Source of the DNA: Ectobacillus sp. JY-23 | Lineage (GTDB): Bacteria; Bacillota; Bacilli; Bacillales; Bacillaceae_G | Direction of reading: 5' to 3' | Assembly: GCF_023022965.1 (NCBI RefSeq) | Contig: NZ_CP095462.1 | Span: 1,240,001 to 1,304,000 of the forward strand | Length of the DNA: 64,000 bases | Shown here: piece after piece, positions 27,713 to 36,912 of the stretch | Layout of the letters: every line of letters begins with the position of its first letter | Numbering within the stretch: position 1 is the stretch's first letter | The notes under the pieces: model-generated | Told to the model about the DNA's origin: nothing | The model's input: only the letters and a program-made list of their open reading frames with translations | Databases searched by the model: none | Program-made: the position numbers and the translations under genes

Positions 27713-29041
27713 TTACAATAAATCAGCAGCAAGTTGTGCCAAGTTCGAACGCTCACCTTTGACAAACTTGACATGCCCGCTAATTTTTTGTTCTTTGAAT
27801 CTCTCTACCACATATGTTAAACCATTATTGTATTCATCTAAATACGGATGATCAATTTGCTGCGGATCTCCCATCAACACAATTTTACTCCGCTCTCCCA
27901 CACGTGTTAAAATCGTTTTGACTTCATGCTTTGTTAAGTTTTGTGCTTCATCAATAATAATGAATTGCTCTGGAATACTTCGCCCACGAATGTAGGTGAG
28001 GGCCTCTACTTCGATGGAACCCATCCCTGCTAAAATTGCGTCCAGCTCTCCTGGTTTTTTTGTATTGAATAAGTACTCCAAATTATCGTAAATTGGTTGC
28101 ATCCACGGGCGAAGTTTTTCTTCTTTTTCTCCCGGTAAGTAGCCGATATCTTTTCCAACTGGGACAATCGGGCGTGCCACAAGTAGCTTCTTGTATAATC
28201 CTAAGTCTTCCGTTTGCATCAATCCGGTGGCAAGCGCCAACAATGTTTTACCAGTACCTGCTTTCCCGATTAGCGTTACGAGAGGAATATCATCCCGCAG
28301 CAGCATTTCCATTCCCATAATCTGCTGCACATTTCGCGGACGCACACCCCAAACTTGTTCATTTTGAAATACAAGTTTCTTAACCTTTTTACCGGTCTGA
28401 TCCACAATACCAACAGCTGATCCGGACCCACCAACTACATCTTTCATTAAAACAAATTGATTGGGATAAAATGGATGATTAGCCAAATCCGTGACTGTTA
28501 GTTCCCCTTTTTCATAAAATTTATTTAAAATCTCTTTTTGTATGTAACACTCTAAGAAGCCTGTATATATATTATCCATTTCAATTACACGATCACTCAA
28601 ATAATCTTCTGCTTGCAATCCCAGTGCATCAGCTTTGACTCGCACCAAAACATCCTTACTCACAAGAATAACAGGTCTGCCATCCGGTTTGCTCTGTTCT
28701 TCTAAATACAGATTTTTCGCGACTGCTAAAATACGATTATCATTGGTTTTTTCCACAAAAATTTCTTGCAATTGCACAAACGAACGGTGGTTTAATTCAA
28801 TACGAAATGTGCCGCCATTTTCAAGCGGAATGCTTTCGTGCAACTTACCAATTTCACGAAATTTATCAATAAGTTTAGATACATGGCGAGCATTTCGCCC
28901 AACTTCATCCATGTAACGTTTTTTAGAATCCACTTCCTCCAGCACAACTGCAGGGATTACTACCTCGTTGTCCGCAAAAGAAAAAATTGACAATGGATCC
29001 TGTAAAAGCACATTCGTGTCAAGCACATATATTTTGCTCAA
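27713..29041 (-). CDS. ylaK: PhoH family protein with PIN domain (YlaK)
   Basis: A 442-residue protein. Residues 1-130 form a PIN nuclease domain (KIYVLDTNVLLQDP with Asp residues for metal; DNRILAVAKNL). Residues about 240-442 form the PhoH ATPase with Walker A GKAGTGKT and Walker B FIIIDEAQN. The PIN-PhoH fusion (PhoH2-like) acts on RNA in characterised relatives. The start is TTG at 29041 after GGGGGTAGCAGA; the frame extends to an ATG at 29104 that would add a non-conserved leader. Confidence 0.88.
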   Translation of the reverse strand: MSKIYVLDTNVLLQDPLSIFSFADNEVVIPAVVLEEVDSKKRYMDEVGRNARHVSKLIDKFREIGKLHESIPLENGGTFRIELNHRSFVQLQEIFVEKTNDNRILAVAKNLYLEEQSKPDGRPVILVSKDVLVRVKADALGLQAEDYLSDRVIEMDNIYTGFLECYIQKEILNKFYEKGELTVTDLANHPFYPNQFVLMKDVVGGSGSAVGIVDQTGKKVKKLVFQNEQVWGVRPRNVQQIMGMEMLLRDDIPLVTLIGKAGTGKTLLALATGLMQTEDLGLYKKLLVARPIVPVGKDIGYLPGEKEEKLRPWMQPIYDNLEYLFNTKKPGELDAILAGMGSIEVEALTYIRGRSIPEQFIIIDEAQNLTKHEVKTILTRVGERSKIVLMGDPQQIDHPYLDEYNNGLTYVVERFKEQKISGHVKFVKGERSNLAQLAADLL

Positions 29042-29188
29042 TCTGCTACCCCCCGACTCCACTGAACAAGATTCTATCCGATAGGACGAACCGTTTGCTA
29101 TCAATATATGTCACACCAAGCAGAGATAGAATGTGTTACAAGAAAAACATCTGTGTAAATCCCATGTAACATCGTATAGAAGCATATT

Positions 29189-29644
29189 TTATATTTGTTT
29201 AATTGCTATCAGCACCTGATTATCCAGCTTAGTAGCTGCACGTAAATCATATGTTTTTTCATATTTTGGTTCTGTAGATAGTTTAGACCCATAAAACATG
29301 ACATCGCGCACCTCTTCAATATGTACCTCGAGTAATGCTAATTTCAGAGGCACCCCTTCCATACGATCTGTTATGATACGAGTACTTCCTGCTACAGAAT
29401 AGACCGACTCATTTGCCATTATATTTAATACAATGCTCGGGTTATGGCGGATGTTTTCTACAATGCGAGAGCGTTGATCTACTGCAAAACGAACGGTTGC
29501 CATGTCCATAGCATATACCCAAGAAATTGCACTAACATTTGGAGCAGCCTTTTCAAAATCAATTGTTGCAACAGTTACAATTCGTTCCTCACGTAAAGCA
29601 TAAAGCAATTCGTCATTTAATGTAGATTCTACTGCATTTGCCAT
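29189..29644 (-). CDS. Pyridoxamine 5'-phosphate oxidase family protein
   Basis: A 151-residue protein of the split-barrel flavin-binding fold. LREERIVTVATIDFEKAAPNVSAISWVYAMD (about 19-49) and the DQRSRIVENIRHNPSIVLNIM segment (about 56-76) match the PNPOx-like superfamily. It may bind FMN or heme; the substrate is unknown. AAAGGGAGGTGTGACA before ATG 29644 fixes the start. It is divergent from ylaI. Confidence 0.7.
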   Translation of the reverse strand: MANAVESTLNDELLYALREERIVTVATIDFEKAAPNVSAISWVYAMDMATVRFAVDQRSRIVENIRHNPSIVLNIMANESVYSVAGSTRIITDRMEGVPLKLALLEVHIEEVRDVMFYGSKLSTEPKYEKTYDLRAATKLDNQVLIAIKQI

Positions 29645-29718
29645 TGTCACACCTCCCTTTCTTTCATGATACACTTAATTCTGAATAATTAAAATATTTT
29701 TTTCTACTGTTTGAAACG

Positions 29719-29727
29719 TGCTATACT
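29719..29727 (+). promoter_or_regulatory. Extended -10 promoter of ylaI
   Basis: TGCTATACT, an extended -10 element, lies 33 bases before the ylaI ATG. No good -35 is visible. Confidence 0.45.
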
Positions 29728-29759
29728 AAAAGTAATGGATTTTGAATAGAGGTGAAAAT

Positions 29760-29960
29760 ATGAGAGTCAAATGTGTATTATGTGAAACCATTGAAAAATT
29801 GGATGATGAAAACCCTATTGCAAAACGGTTGCGCAATCGCCCTATTCATACATATATGTGCGAAAGCTGTCAGGATAGAATTACCGTGCGAACAAAGGCA
29901 CGGTTAGCAACAGGAAATTTCCATCTCTATCGCGATAAAAAGACTGAAGAGGAGTGGTGA
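29760..29960 (+). CDS. ylaI: YlaI family zinc-ribbon protein (DUF2197)
   Basis: A 66-residue protein beginning MRVKCVLCETIEKLDDENPIA. The Cys pairs CVLC (residues 5-8) and CESC (near 36-39) could bind one zinc ion. The family is common in Bacillus with unknown function. AGAGGTGAAAAT precedes the ATG. Its stop is followed one base later by the GTG of the next gene, so the two are co-transcribed. Confidence 0.82.
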   Translation: MRVKCVLCETIEKLDDENPIAKRLRNRPIHTYMCESCQDRITVRTKARLATGNFHLYRDKKTEEEW

Positions 29961-29961
29961 G

Positions 29962-30363
29962 GTGCAAAAAGGGCTTTTTGCAGGTACAATTGCGGGGATT
30001 GTATTAGGTTTATCTCTAAAATTCATGCAAGCTCTAACAGGAAGCAAGGTATACACCCTGCTCCTCAACGTCGATTTTATTCCCTATATGAATCAACAAT
30101 GGTCTGAAGCGACTGAGTTTTCTTTTCACTTAATTATTTCTTTGCTCATCGGCATGGTGTTGCATATACTGGCAAATCGCGGTTGGCATCCTTGGCAAAC
30201 TGCCTACCTCCTCACGCTACCAACTATTTTTTTATACTTTCCTCTTACCGTACTGGCCATAAAAGATGTACCGGCGCCAAATGATTGGTTTGCCTTTAGT
30301 CTGTGGATAATTGGTCATATGTTATATGCTATATCACTTGCCTACACGTACAGTAAAAGGTGA
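29962..30363 (+). CDS. Hypothetical membrane protein
   Basis: A 133-residue protein with four predicted membrane segments (about 5-24, 47-66, 79-97 and 109-127). I do not recognise the family. The start is GTG at 29962, seven bases after the GAGGAG within the end of ylaI. The tight spacing suggests it functions with or is expressed with YlaI. It ends in a 14-bp terminator shared with the convergent gene. Confidence 0.65.
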   Translation: MQKGLFAGTIAGIVLGLSLKFMQALTGSKVYTLLLNVDFIPYMNQQWSEATEFSFHLIISLLIGMVLHILANRGWHPWQTAYLLTLPTIFLYFPLTVLAIKDVPAPNDWFAFSLWIIGHMLYAISLAYTYSKR

Positions 30364-30384
30364 CCCAAGCGGGTCACCTTTTAC
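30353..30384. terminator. Bidirectional terminator at the membrane-protein gene
   Basis: A 14-bp perfect stem GTAAAAGGTGACCC / GGGTCACCTTTTAC with loop AAGC. It contains the stop codons of both convergent genes. Confidence 0.85.
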
Positions 30385-30665
30385 TTATAGTTTTGAAACT
30401 TTTGTGGCTCACGCTCCATTTGTTCCACATAGCAATCGATTAATTCAGATGGAAAGCGCGCCGTTTTCTCCAATCCATGAGCAGTGTAATATACCATATA
30501 CATTTCCTCATATTTTTCGAGCTTTGTTTCTGTTACGCCATGTTCATGAAAAAGCATATCTGCAAACAATGCATATGTTTCCTTTGCTGCTTCGTCATCC
30601 GGCCTAGCTTCTGCTACAGTTTTAATAGTTAACCAATTGTAAAGAGCATCCTGTATTGAACGCAT
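30381..30665 (-). CDS. Conserved hypothetical protein, 94 residues
   Basis: A small acidic soluble protein, MRSIQDALYNWLTIKTVAEAR at the start, predicted mostly helical. I do not recognise a domain. It follows the ylaH-type gene by 9 bases on the same strand, so they form an operon. TAGGAGGGACCG precedes the ATG, which supports a real gene. Confidence 0.7.
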   Translation of the reverse strand: MRSIQDALYNWLTIKTVAEARPDDEAAKETYALFADMLFHEHGVTETKLEKYEEMYMVYYTAHGLEKTARFPSELIDCYVEQMEREPQKFQNYK

Positions 30666-30674
30666 CGGTCCCTC

Positions 30675-30974
30675 CTAAGCCTGCTTTGCTTGATGCAAAC
30701 GCAGTTTATAAATTCCCAATACGATAGCCGCTACCACTAATCCTTCCGCTACAGGTAAAAAGATTGCAAAAAAAGTTAAAATAGAGCAACCTAAAATAAG
30801 CAGTATGTATATAATGACATTCTGCAACATCGGTAGCTTTCTAGCAAACCCAAGATTATATACCAATATACTAAGTACAATGATTGTACCGTACAGCCAC
30901 CACATGCCAATTTCCGGATTCTCGGCTACATTGTAAAGCCTTGCAAAAAATGACATTCTCTCCAATACATCCAC
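30675..30974 (-). CDS. ylaH: YlaH-like membrane protein
   Basis: A 99-residue protein with three hydrophobic segments (about 24-41, 51-73, 74-88), the size and pattern of the YlaH-like family. The function is unknown. The start is GTG at 30974 behind GGGGAG. It lies between typA and a 94-residue gene, matching B. subtilis ylaH beside ylaG. Confidence 0.78.
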   Translation of the reverse strand: MDVLERMSFFARLYNVAENPEIGMWWLYGTIIVLSILVYNLGFARKLPMLQNVIIYILLILGCSILTFFAIFLPVAEGLVVAAIVLGIYKLRLHQAKQA

Positions 30975-31039
30975 TTTTATTTCTCCCCTTTTGCTTATGT
31001 TACTATAAGAGTAACGCTCTTTATTTGAACTGTCTACAA

Positions 31040-31067
31040 AAAAAATCCCGACAATTTTGTCGGGATT
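31040..31067 (-). terminator. Terminator after typA
   Basis: AATCCCGACAA / TTGTCGGGATT, an 11-bp stem. On the minus strand it is followed by an eight-base T-run just past the typA stop. Confidence 0.88.
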
Positions 31068-31073
31068 CTTATT

Positions 31074-32921
31074 TTATTGCTCCATTTCCGCATACTTTTT
31101 CTTTTTAGCAATACGTTCTCGTTCGTTTTTATCCAAAATCTTTTTACGCAAACGGATAGACTCAGGTGTTACTTCACAATACTCATCTTCGTTTAAGTAT
31201 TCTAAAGATTCCTCAAGTGTCATAATGCGAGGCTTTTTCATTGTTGTTGTTTGGTCTTTATTTGCAGAGCGAATATTTGTCGCTTGTTTTACTTTTACGA
31301 TGTTAACTGTTAAGTCGTTCTCACGCGTATGTTCACCGACAATCATGCCTTCGTATACCTCTGTACCAGGCTCAAGGAAAATGATACCCCGGTCTTCTAC
31401 CTGCATAATACCGTACGTAGACGCTTTTCCAGCTTCCATGGAAACAAGCACACCTTGACGACGTCCACCGACTTGTCCTGGCTGCATCGGCTGGTAGCTG
31501 TCAAATGAGTGGTTGATAATGCCGTATCCGCGTGTTAGCGTTAAGAACTCTGTTGTATAACCAATCAAGCCGCGTGCTGGTACCATGAACACAAGACGCA
31601 CTTGACCGTTTCCATTGTTAATCATATCAAGCATCTCACCCTTACGAGCGCCCATAGATTCAATAATGGAACCTGTATACTCTTCCGGCACATCTACCTG
31701 TACGCGCTCAACCGGCTCACAGCGTACACCATCAATATTTTTGATGATTACTTCCGGTTTGGATACTTGTAATTCATATCCTTCACGGCGCATATTTTCA
31801 ATTAGAATAGATAAGTGAAGCTCTCCTCGTCCAGATACAATCCAAGCATCTGGAGAATCCGTATTTTCAACACGCAAACTTACATCCGTTTGCAACTGTG
31901 CGCGCAAACGCTCTTCAATTTTACGAGCTGTAACGAATTTACCTTCACGGCCTGCAAACGGACTATTGTTTACAAGGAACGTCATTTGCAATGTCGGCTC
32001 ATCAATACGAAGTACAGGAAGCGCTTCTTGATGCTCAGCCGGACAAACTGTTTCACCGACGTTAATATCTTCCATACCAGATACTGCTACTAAATCACCC
32101 GCTTTTGCCTCTTGGATTTCTTCACGCTTCAAACCGAAGAAACCAAAGATTTTTGTTACACGGAAAGACTTTACAGTACCATCAAGCTTCATTAAAGCAA
32201 CTTGTTGTCCTACCTTCATCGTACCGCGGAAGACGCGTCCAATTCCGATACGCCCTACATAGTCATTATAGTCAAGCAATGCAACTTGGAATTGAAGTGG
32301 TTCCTCGTGATTATCAATTGGTGCCGGAATATGTTCAACAATTGTATCAAACAGAGATTTCATATTTTCTTCTTGATCAGCCGGATTTGGGCTTAAGCTT
32401 GCTGTACCGTTAATACCAGAAGCAAATACAACAGGGAACTCTAACTGTTCTTCATCAGCACCAAGCTCAATAAATAAGTCTAATACCTCATCAACCACTT
32501 CTTCTGGACGAGCAAAGTCACGGTCAATTTTGTTAACCACAACAATTGGTGTCAGCTTTTGTTCCAACGCTTTTTTTAATACAAAGCGTGTTTGTGGCAT
32601 ACATCCTTCATAAGCATCAACAACAAGTAGTACGCCATCTACCATTTTCATAATGCGCTCTACTTCTCCACCAAAGTCAGCATGGCCCGGTGTATCCAAA
32701 ATATTAATGCGCGTATTATTATAATTAATGGCTGTGTTTTTAGCCAAAATTGTAATACCACGTTCTCTCTCTAAGTCATTAGAATCCATCGCGCGCTCAT
32801 CTACTTGCTCATTGGTGCGGAACGTTCCCGCTTGACGAAGCAACTGGTCAACCAATGTGGTTTTACCATGGTCAACGTGGGCGATAATCGCGATATTACG
32901 TAAATCTTCTCGTTTTTTCAA
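31074..32921 (-). CDS. typA: Ribosome-associated GTPase TypA/BipA (YlaG)
   Basis: A 615-residue translational GTPase. The G1 loop AHVDHGKT, G3 DTPGHADFGGE and G4 NKIDRDFA are present in the first 140 residues. EF-G-like domains III and V and the unique C-terminal domain follow (ending KKKKYAEMEQ). TypA acts in ribosome assembly at low temperature and under stress. The start is TTG at 32921, about nine bases after AGGAG; an upstream TTG at 32930 touches the ribosome site. Relatives begin MKLRNDL-like, which fits MKKREDL. Confidence 0.95.
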   Translation of the reverse strand: MKKREDLRNIAIIAHVDHGKTTLVDQLLRQAGTFRTNEQVDERAMDSNDLERERGITILAKNTAINYNNTRINILDTPGHADFGGEVERIMKMVDGVLLVVDAYEGCMPQTRFVLKKALEQKLTPIVVVNKIDRDFARPEEVVDEVLDLFIELGADEEQLEFPVVFASGINGTASLSPNPADQEENMKSLFDTIVEHIPAPIDNHEEPLQFQVALLDYNDYVGRIGIGRVFRGTMKVGQQVALMKLDGTVKSFRVTKIFGFFGLKREEIQEAKAGDLVAVSGMEDINVGETVCPAEHQEALPVLRIDEPTLQMTFLVNNSPFAGREGKFVTARKIEERLRAQLQTDVSLRVENTDSPDAWIVSGRGELHLSILIENMRREGYELQVSKPEVIIKNIDGVRCEPVERVQVDVPEEYTGSIIESMGARKGEMLDMINNGNGQVRLVFMVPARGLIGYTTEFLTLTRGYGIINHSFDSYQPMQPGQVGGRRQGVLVSMEAGKASTYGIMQVEDRGIIFLEPGTEVYEGMIVGEHTRENDLTVNIVKVKQATNIRSANKDQTTTMKKPRIMTLEESLEYLNEDEYCEVTPESIRLRKKILDKNERERIAKKKKYAEMEQ

Positions 32922-32959
32922 TATATCCAACTCCTAGTGTCTCTTTTTCATCCTTTTCT

Positions 32960-32988
32960 ATTATAAGAGCGAAACCTACCGGTTGCAA
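32960..32988 (-). promoter_or_regulatory. Sigma-A promoter of typA
   Basis: On the minus strand TTGCAA, a 17-base spacer and TATAAT, about 40 bases before the typA start. Confidence 0.7.
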
Positions 32989-33273
32989 TCTCTAATGTAG
33001 CGTATTACTCACTAAACCGCTTTCATAATGATATATCTGACTCACATACCCTATTTACCGTATTGCGCCTCCTCTGCATACATTACAAATCCGAACTGAG
33101 TATGGCACGTCTCACTTTTCCCATTCATCTAAAAGAATATCGTTTTTCTTTATTGATATAGTTGTTTTCTCACCATTTCATACAGTACAATAAAAATACT
33201 GAATAAACTGTTTGAAGATTTGTTCTTTTATCTTTAGACTACATGAATTGAGATTATTGCGGAAGGTGAAAAC
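32989..33273. other. Intergenic upstream of typA and ylaF
   Basis: Apart from the typA promoter the gap (about 350 bases to ylaF) is AT-rich with no clear second promoter or hairpin. The ylaF promoter was not identified. Confidence 0.45.
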
Positions 33274-33453
33274 ATGGAACATATTCAATATCGGTTGTTG
33301 ATGATTGCTCTTGTTGCCGTTATTTTTATGATAGGCATCGGTATTATGATTGCAGAAAAAAGCTCTGCAGGTGCCATTGTATGTGTGATTGGAACGATTG
33401 TTTCTATCGGCTACGGATTTGTCACAAAGCGAAAATTACGTAAACAATCCTGA
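33274..33453 (+). CDS. ylaF: YlaF family membrane protein
   Basis: A 59-residue protein with two hydrophobic helices (about 7-26 and 32-50) joined by EKSSAG. This small size, two-helix pattern and position next to typA match the YlaF/DUF5325 family; the function is unknown. GGAAGGTGAAAAC precedes the ATG. The gene is short and easily missed. Confidence 0.75.
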   Translation: MEHIQYRLLMIALVAVIFMIGIGIMIAEKSSAGAIVCVIGTIVSIGYGFVTKRKLRKQS

Positions 33454-33506
33454 TACATAGTCATTTATGTATCTCAGTATTGCCACTTTTAATTGTAAGC
33501 ATGCTT

Positions 33507-33556
33507 AAAAACAGACAATGCGACGTCTGAAAGAGTGCGTCGCATTGTCTGTTTTT
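33507..33556. terminator. Terminator between ylaF and suhB
   Basis: A 19-bp stem with core ACAGACAATGCGACG and a 12-base loop, flanked by A- and T-runs. The right arm includes the suhB stop codon. Confidence 0.85.
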
Positions 33557-34337
33557 ACTTTACATATGTTAAAAGTTCTTCATAAACACCAGGTTTCGCT
33601 GCTAATACAGGTCCTTTTTCAATAGGACTCAAAACTGCCCCGTTAAAGTTTGTAACAATGCCTCCGACTTCCGATAAAATAACTGCTCCCCCGCCGAAGT
33701 CCCAAGGAGATAGTCTTGGTGTGATATATCCATCTAGTCTTCCCGTCGCTACATACACCATCTCTAATGCAGCACATCCATAGGAGCGAGATCCTCTAGA
33801 ACGTCGTACCAATTCACCCATACGTTCATAATCCAGCATACGATTTCTTGTCAGCCATGTCGCATTAATACCAATTACACTTTCTTCCACTATCCCTGCC
33901 TTTAATTTCGGAATCTCAATATCATTACAATAAGCACCTTGTCCTTGAACAGCACTGTACATTTCGTCATGGACCGGATCATATACTAAGCCAATCTTTC
34001 CTTGTCCATTATGATAGATACCGATAGAGATTACAAAATTGCGCTTTTGATGAACAAAGTTCATCGTGCCATCTATCGGATCAATGAGCCATAACGTTCC
34101 TTGTAAAGACCCTTCTTCATTTCCGTACCCTTCTTCACCAAGAATACGATGAAGCGGATATTGTTCTAAGATTTTTCCAATTAAAAACTGTTCAATATGT
34201 CGATCCATATTGGTTACAAGATCAGAGGCATTTGATTTCGTTTCAATTGTGAGAGACGTCTCTAAAGAATCTCTGAGCAGCCCCCCCGCTTCAAGCATCC
34301 ACTGTTTTGCATGTAACGCTACCTCATTCCAATCCAT
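33555..34337 (-). CDS. suhB: Inositol monophosphatase family protein (SuhB/YktC)
   Basis: A 260-residue Mg-dependent phosphatase. Metal-site motifs are clear: GEEGYGNEEG (about 69-78), WLIDPIDGTMNFVHQ (about 83-97) and SPWDFGGGAVILSEVGG (about 208-224). Substrates in the family include inositol phosphates and related sugar phosphates. GAGGTGTTGCA precedes the ATG. It follows the ykzI-type gene in the same direction. Confidence 0.9.
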   Translation of the reverse strand: MDWNEVALHAKQWMLEAGGLLRDSLETSLTIETKSNASDLVTNMDRHIEQFLIGKILEQYPLHRILGEEGYGNEEGSLQGTLWLIDPIDGTMNFVHQKRNFVISIGIYHNGQGKIGLVYDPVHDEMYSAVQGQGAYCNDIEIPKLKAGIVEESVIGINATWLTRNRMLDYERMGELVRRSRGSRSYGCAALEMVYVATGRLDGYITPRLSPWDFGGGAVILSEVGGIVTNFNGAVLSPIEKGPVLAAKPGVYEELLTYVK

Positions 34338-34357
34338 TGCAACACCTCATTTTCACA

Positions 34358-34385
34358 GAAAAAACGAACCTATGCATAAGGTTCG
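34358..34385 (-). terminator. Terminator after the ykzI-type gene
   Basis: CGAACCT / AGGTTCG stem with a 7-base loop. On the minus strand it ends GTTTTTTC, upstream of suhB. Confidence 0.75.
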
Positions 34386-34416
34386 CACCAATTTTGGTTT
34401 TATACATACCTTATTA

Positions 34417-34605
34417 TTACGCTTCTAGGCGAATCATTTCAAGTCTGAGCGTCTCTAACTTTCTTTTGCACTCTTCTTTTTTCGTTTCGTCATTTTCAAC
34501 CATCGCATCATATAATACCGCTAATTCGTAATCGAGCTCTAATCGCAATACCGGAATCCGCTTTTCTGCATCTGTTCTTTTCAGTGCGTTAATTACCTGT
34601 CTCAT
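34417..34605 (-). CDS. ykzI: Small hypothetical protein (YkzI-like)
   Basis: A 62-residue helical, highly charged protein (MRQVINALKRTDAEKRIPVLR...). B. subtilis has the similarly sized ykzI here between yktB and yktC; I match by position and size only. The start at ATG 34605 has GGGAGG seven bases upstream, better than the upstream in-frame start at 34626. No function is known. Confidence 0.6.
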   Translation of the reverse strand: MRQVINALKRTDAEKRIPVLRLELDYELAVLYDAMVENDETKKEECKRKLETLRLEMIRLEA

Positions 34606-34941
34606 TTGTTTGCCTCCCACCTTCATGTAGTTTGCCCCTAAGCTTAATTTACTTAATTTTCAGTTATTTTGTTTTATACTATATTATGTGGGATAAATCC
34701 TCTATGCAACAAATTTGTATTTTTACCTAAAAAATTTTTTGAGCACCATTTTTTTCGAATGGTACAAGCTATGCTACAATAGATATCAATTTACTTTTCC
34801 CCGCGCGCTCTTAATACATCATTGTAGACTTACCGAGTGATGGTTTGCGAAACCTGACCTTTTGTTACAGATAATACGACAGCTATAGTTTATCTTTTAA
34901 GACTTCAAAAAGAGAAATAAATGCCACAAAGGAGATCGTTG
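34606..34941. other. Divergent intergenic region before yktB
   Basis: About 336 bases. It holds an extended -10 element TGCTACAAT (34772-34780) about 160 bases before yktB, and a GGTTT/AAACC hairpin (34842-34854). The long putative leader otherwise shows no known riboswitch pattern. Confidence 0.45.
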
Positions 34942-35562
34942 ATGATACAATTCGAAGGTTTTACAAAAAGTGATTTTAATACTTTTCATATAGAAGGTCT
35001 TGACGCACGAATGGCAGCAATTGAAGAACGTATTCGTCCAAAGTTCCGTACTATCGGTCAAATAGTAACAGACGATCTTTCCCTACATCTTGGTCAAGAA
35101 ATGTTCTTACATATAGCTAAACATGCTCGCCGTACAGTGAATCCGCCCAAAGATACTTGGTTAGCGATTGCTGCAAACAAACGGGGCTATAAACAACATC
35201 CGCACTTTCAAATCGGTTTGTTTGATGACCATGTTTTTATTTGGCTAGCATTTATTTATGAATTGCCTAATAAGGCGGAAATTGCGCGTGCATTTTTAAA
35301 CAACTTGAACTTGATTGAGGCAACCGTTCCAAAAAACTTTCTTATTTCACAAGACCATATGAAGAAAGATGTAACTTCGATGAATGAAATTGAGTTAACA
35401 AACGCTCTTGAACGTTTTCGTGACATTAAAAAAGCTGAATTTTTAATTGGACGACATTTTGCAGCTAACGATCCTATTTTGGCGAACGGAAATGATTTTA
35501 CAGAAGCTGTGAAAAGTACATTTAAAACCCTTATCCCGTTATATCACTTATCATTTCATTGA
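34942..35562 (+). CDS. yktB: YktB family protein (UPF0637/DUF1054)
   Basis: A 206-residue soluble protein of the DUF1054 family. Recognised parts are FEGFTKSDFNTFHIEGLDARM at the start, HPHFQIGLFDDHVFIWLAFIYE around residues 90-111, and KAEFLIGRHF. The function is unknown. ATG 34942 follows AAAGGAGAT by seven bases; the in-frame ATG at 34921 lies before that ribosome site. Confidence 0.9.
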   Translation: MIQFEGFTKSDFNTFHIEGLDARMAAIEERIRPKFRTIGQIVTDDLSLHLGQEMFLHIAKHARRTVNPPKDTWLAIAANKRGYKQHPHFQIGLFDDHVFIWLAFIYELPNKAEIARAFLNNLNLIEATVPKNFLISQDHMKKDVTSMNEIELTNALERFRDIKKAEFLIGRHFAANDPILANGNDFTEAVKSTFKTLIPLYHLSFH

Positions 35563-35630
35563 GTTACTACTTATTTACTAAGCTATGCTGTTTAAAGTAA
35601 TTTTGGTAAAAATAACAAAAAATCGTCCAA

Positions 35631-35650
35631 ACTAAAGGATTTGGACGATT
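35631..35650 (-). terminator. Terminator after yktA
   Basis: AATCGTCCAA / TTGGACGATT with loop, followed by TTTTTTG on the minus strand. It separates the convergent yktB and yktA ends. Confidence 0.75.
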
Positions 35651-35673
35651 CACACTTCAATGACATGCAATTT

Positions 35674-35943
35674 TCACATCTTAATTTTGTCGCTGTCTCC
35701 TAGCAATTTTGCCGCTTGTACAACACGGTAAGCGGAATACCCACTCATTTCTTCAAATTCATTACATAGCTTTTTTTCTTCTGCTTTACTTGGAACAATT
35801 TCCTTAAACCGGCGATATAAGCGCATAAATACATCCTTTTGTAGCCCTGCTTCATATGCTTTCTCAACGCCCTCATAAAAATGAATTACATCAATGATTT
35901 CGTCCGTGGACCAAGTATAGTCCATAGGATATTGATATTCCAT
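35674..35943 (-). CDS. yktA: YktA family protein (UPF0223)
   Basis: An 89-residue protein of the UPF0223 family, starting MEYQYPMDYTWSTDEIIDVI. The fold is a small helical bundle; the role is unknown. TGAGGTGAAGGC precedes the ATG. It begins 9 bases after the upstream oxidoreductase gene on the same strand, so they are probably one operon. Confidence 0.88.
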   Translation of the reverse strand: MEYQYPMDYTWSTDEIIDVIHFYEGVEKAYEAGLQKDVFMRLYRRFKEIVPSKAEEKKLCNEFEEMSGYSAYRVVQAAKLLGDSDKIKM

Positions 35944-35952
35944 GCCTTCACC

Positions 35953-36912
35953 TCATGACTTCCATTTTGTTCGAATTGTAGTAGCTTCATCTAACATGCG
36001 GACAAATAGTTCTTGAACAGTAGGGATATCTTTAATTCTTCCCATCACTTGTCCCGCCCATGCGAATCCTTGCTCTTCGTTACCTTCATATATGTACGCC
36101 CTATTTGCTGTTCCACTAATATAATCTTGAAGTTCTTCATAACCTTTCCCTTGCTGTTCTAGCTGTAAAATTTGATCTGTCCAAGCATTGCGGATTACGC
36201 GGGCCGGTGCTCCCAATGTTCTTTTAATAACTGCTGTGTCACTTTCTGACCCCTGTATCAAAGCGTCTTTATAAGCCTGATGAGCATGCACACACTCCTG
36301 CGTAGCAATAAAGCGTGTCCCCATCTCAATGCCTTCCGCACCAAGGCTAAGGGCCGCCATTAAGCCCCTACCGTCACCAATCCCCCCAGAAGCTACAACA
36401 GGAATGGATACAGCATCAACAACCTGCGGTACTAATACGATTGTTCCTACATCTTCGCGACCCAGATGTCCGCCGCCTTCTTGTCCGACCACCATAACAG
36501 CGTCAGCACCAAGTTCTTCTGCTTTCATAGCCTGCCGTCTCGCCGCAACCAACACGAGCTTTTTGATAGCCGTGCCTTCTAATTGCTTCATAATAGGAGC
36601 TGGGTTCCCACCTGTCATTGTCACAACAGGAACATTCTCTTCAACAGCAACCTCTAGCATATGCTCAAAGGGTCTACCATGCTGTCCAATTGCATAGTTT
36701 ACACCAAACGGTTTGTTTGTCATACGGCGTACCTTATGTATCTCCTCTCGAAGCGCCTCGGGAGAAGGCAGACTCATCGCCGTAATCTGTCCAAGCCCAC
36801 CAGCATTGCTAACAGCGGCTGCCAAATCCGCATATGCCAAATACGCTAAGCCACCTTGGACAATTGGATATTCAATGTTCAGTAACTTTGTAAGACGTGT
36901 GCTCCAGTTCAT
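35953..36912 (-). CDS. Nitronate monooxygenase family (2-nitropropane dioxygenase-like) FMN protein
   Basis: A 319-residue TIM-barrel flavoprotein. EYPIVQGGLAYLAYADLAAAVSNAGGLGQI is the usual N-terminus, VVGQEGGGHLGR marks the active-site loop, and VVASGGIGDGRGLMAALSLGAEG binds FMN phosphate. The family includes nitronate monooxygenases and FabK-type enoyl reductases; this may be either. AAGGAGAGTGGTATA precedes the ATG. It is the first gene ahead of yktA. Confidence 0.82.
   Translation of the reverse strand: MNWSTRLTKLLNIEYPIVQGGLAYLAYADLAAAVSNAGGLGQITAMSLPSPEALREEIHKVRRMTNKPFGVNYAIGQHGRPFEHMLEVAVEENVPVVTMTGGNPAPIMKQLEGTAIKKLVLVAARRQAMKAEELGADAVMVVGQEGGGHLGREDVGTIVLVPQVVDAVSIPVVASGGIGDGRGLMAALSLGAEGIEMGTRFIATQECVHAHQAYKDALIQGSESDTAVIKRTLGAPARVIRNAWTDQILQLEQQGKGYEELQDYISGTANRAYIYEGNEEQGFAWAGQVMGRIKDIPTVQELFVRMLDEATTIRTKWKS

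Noticed and set aside
34837-34857. Kink-turn-like GTGATGG...CCTGA in the yktB leader
   Set aside because: Only the loop-side helix (GGTTT/AAACC) is visible; the second helix needed for a kink-turn is missing, so it could be chance.
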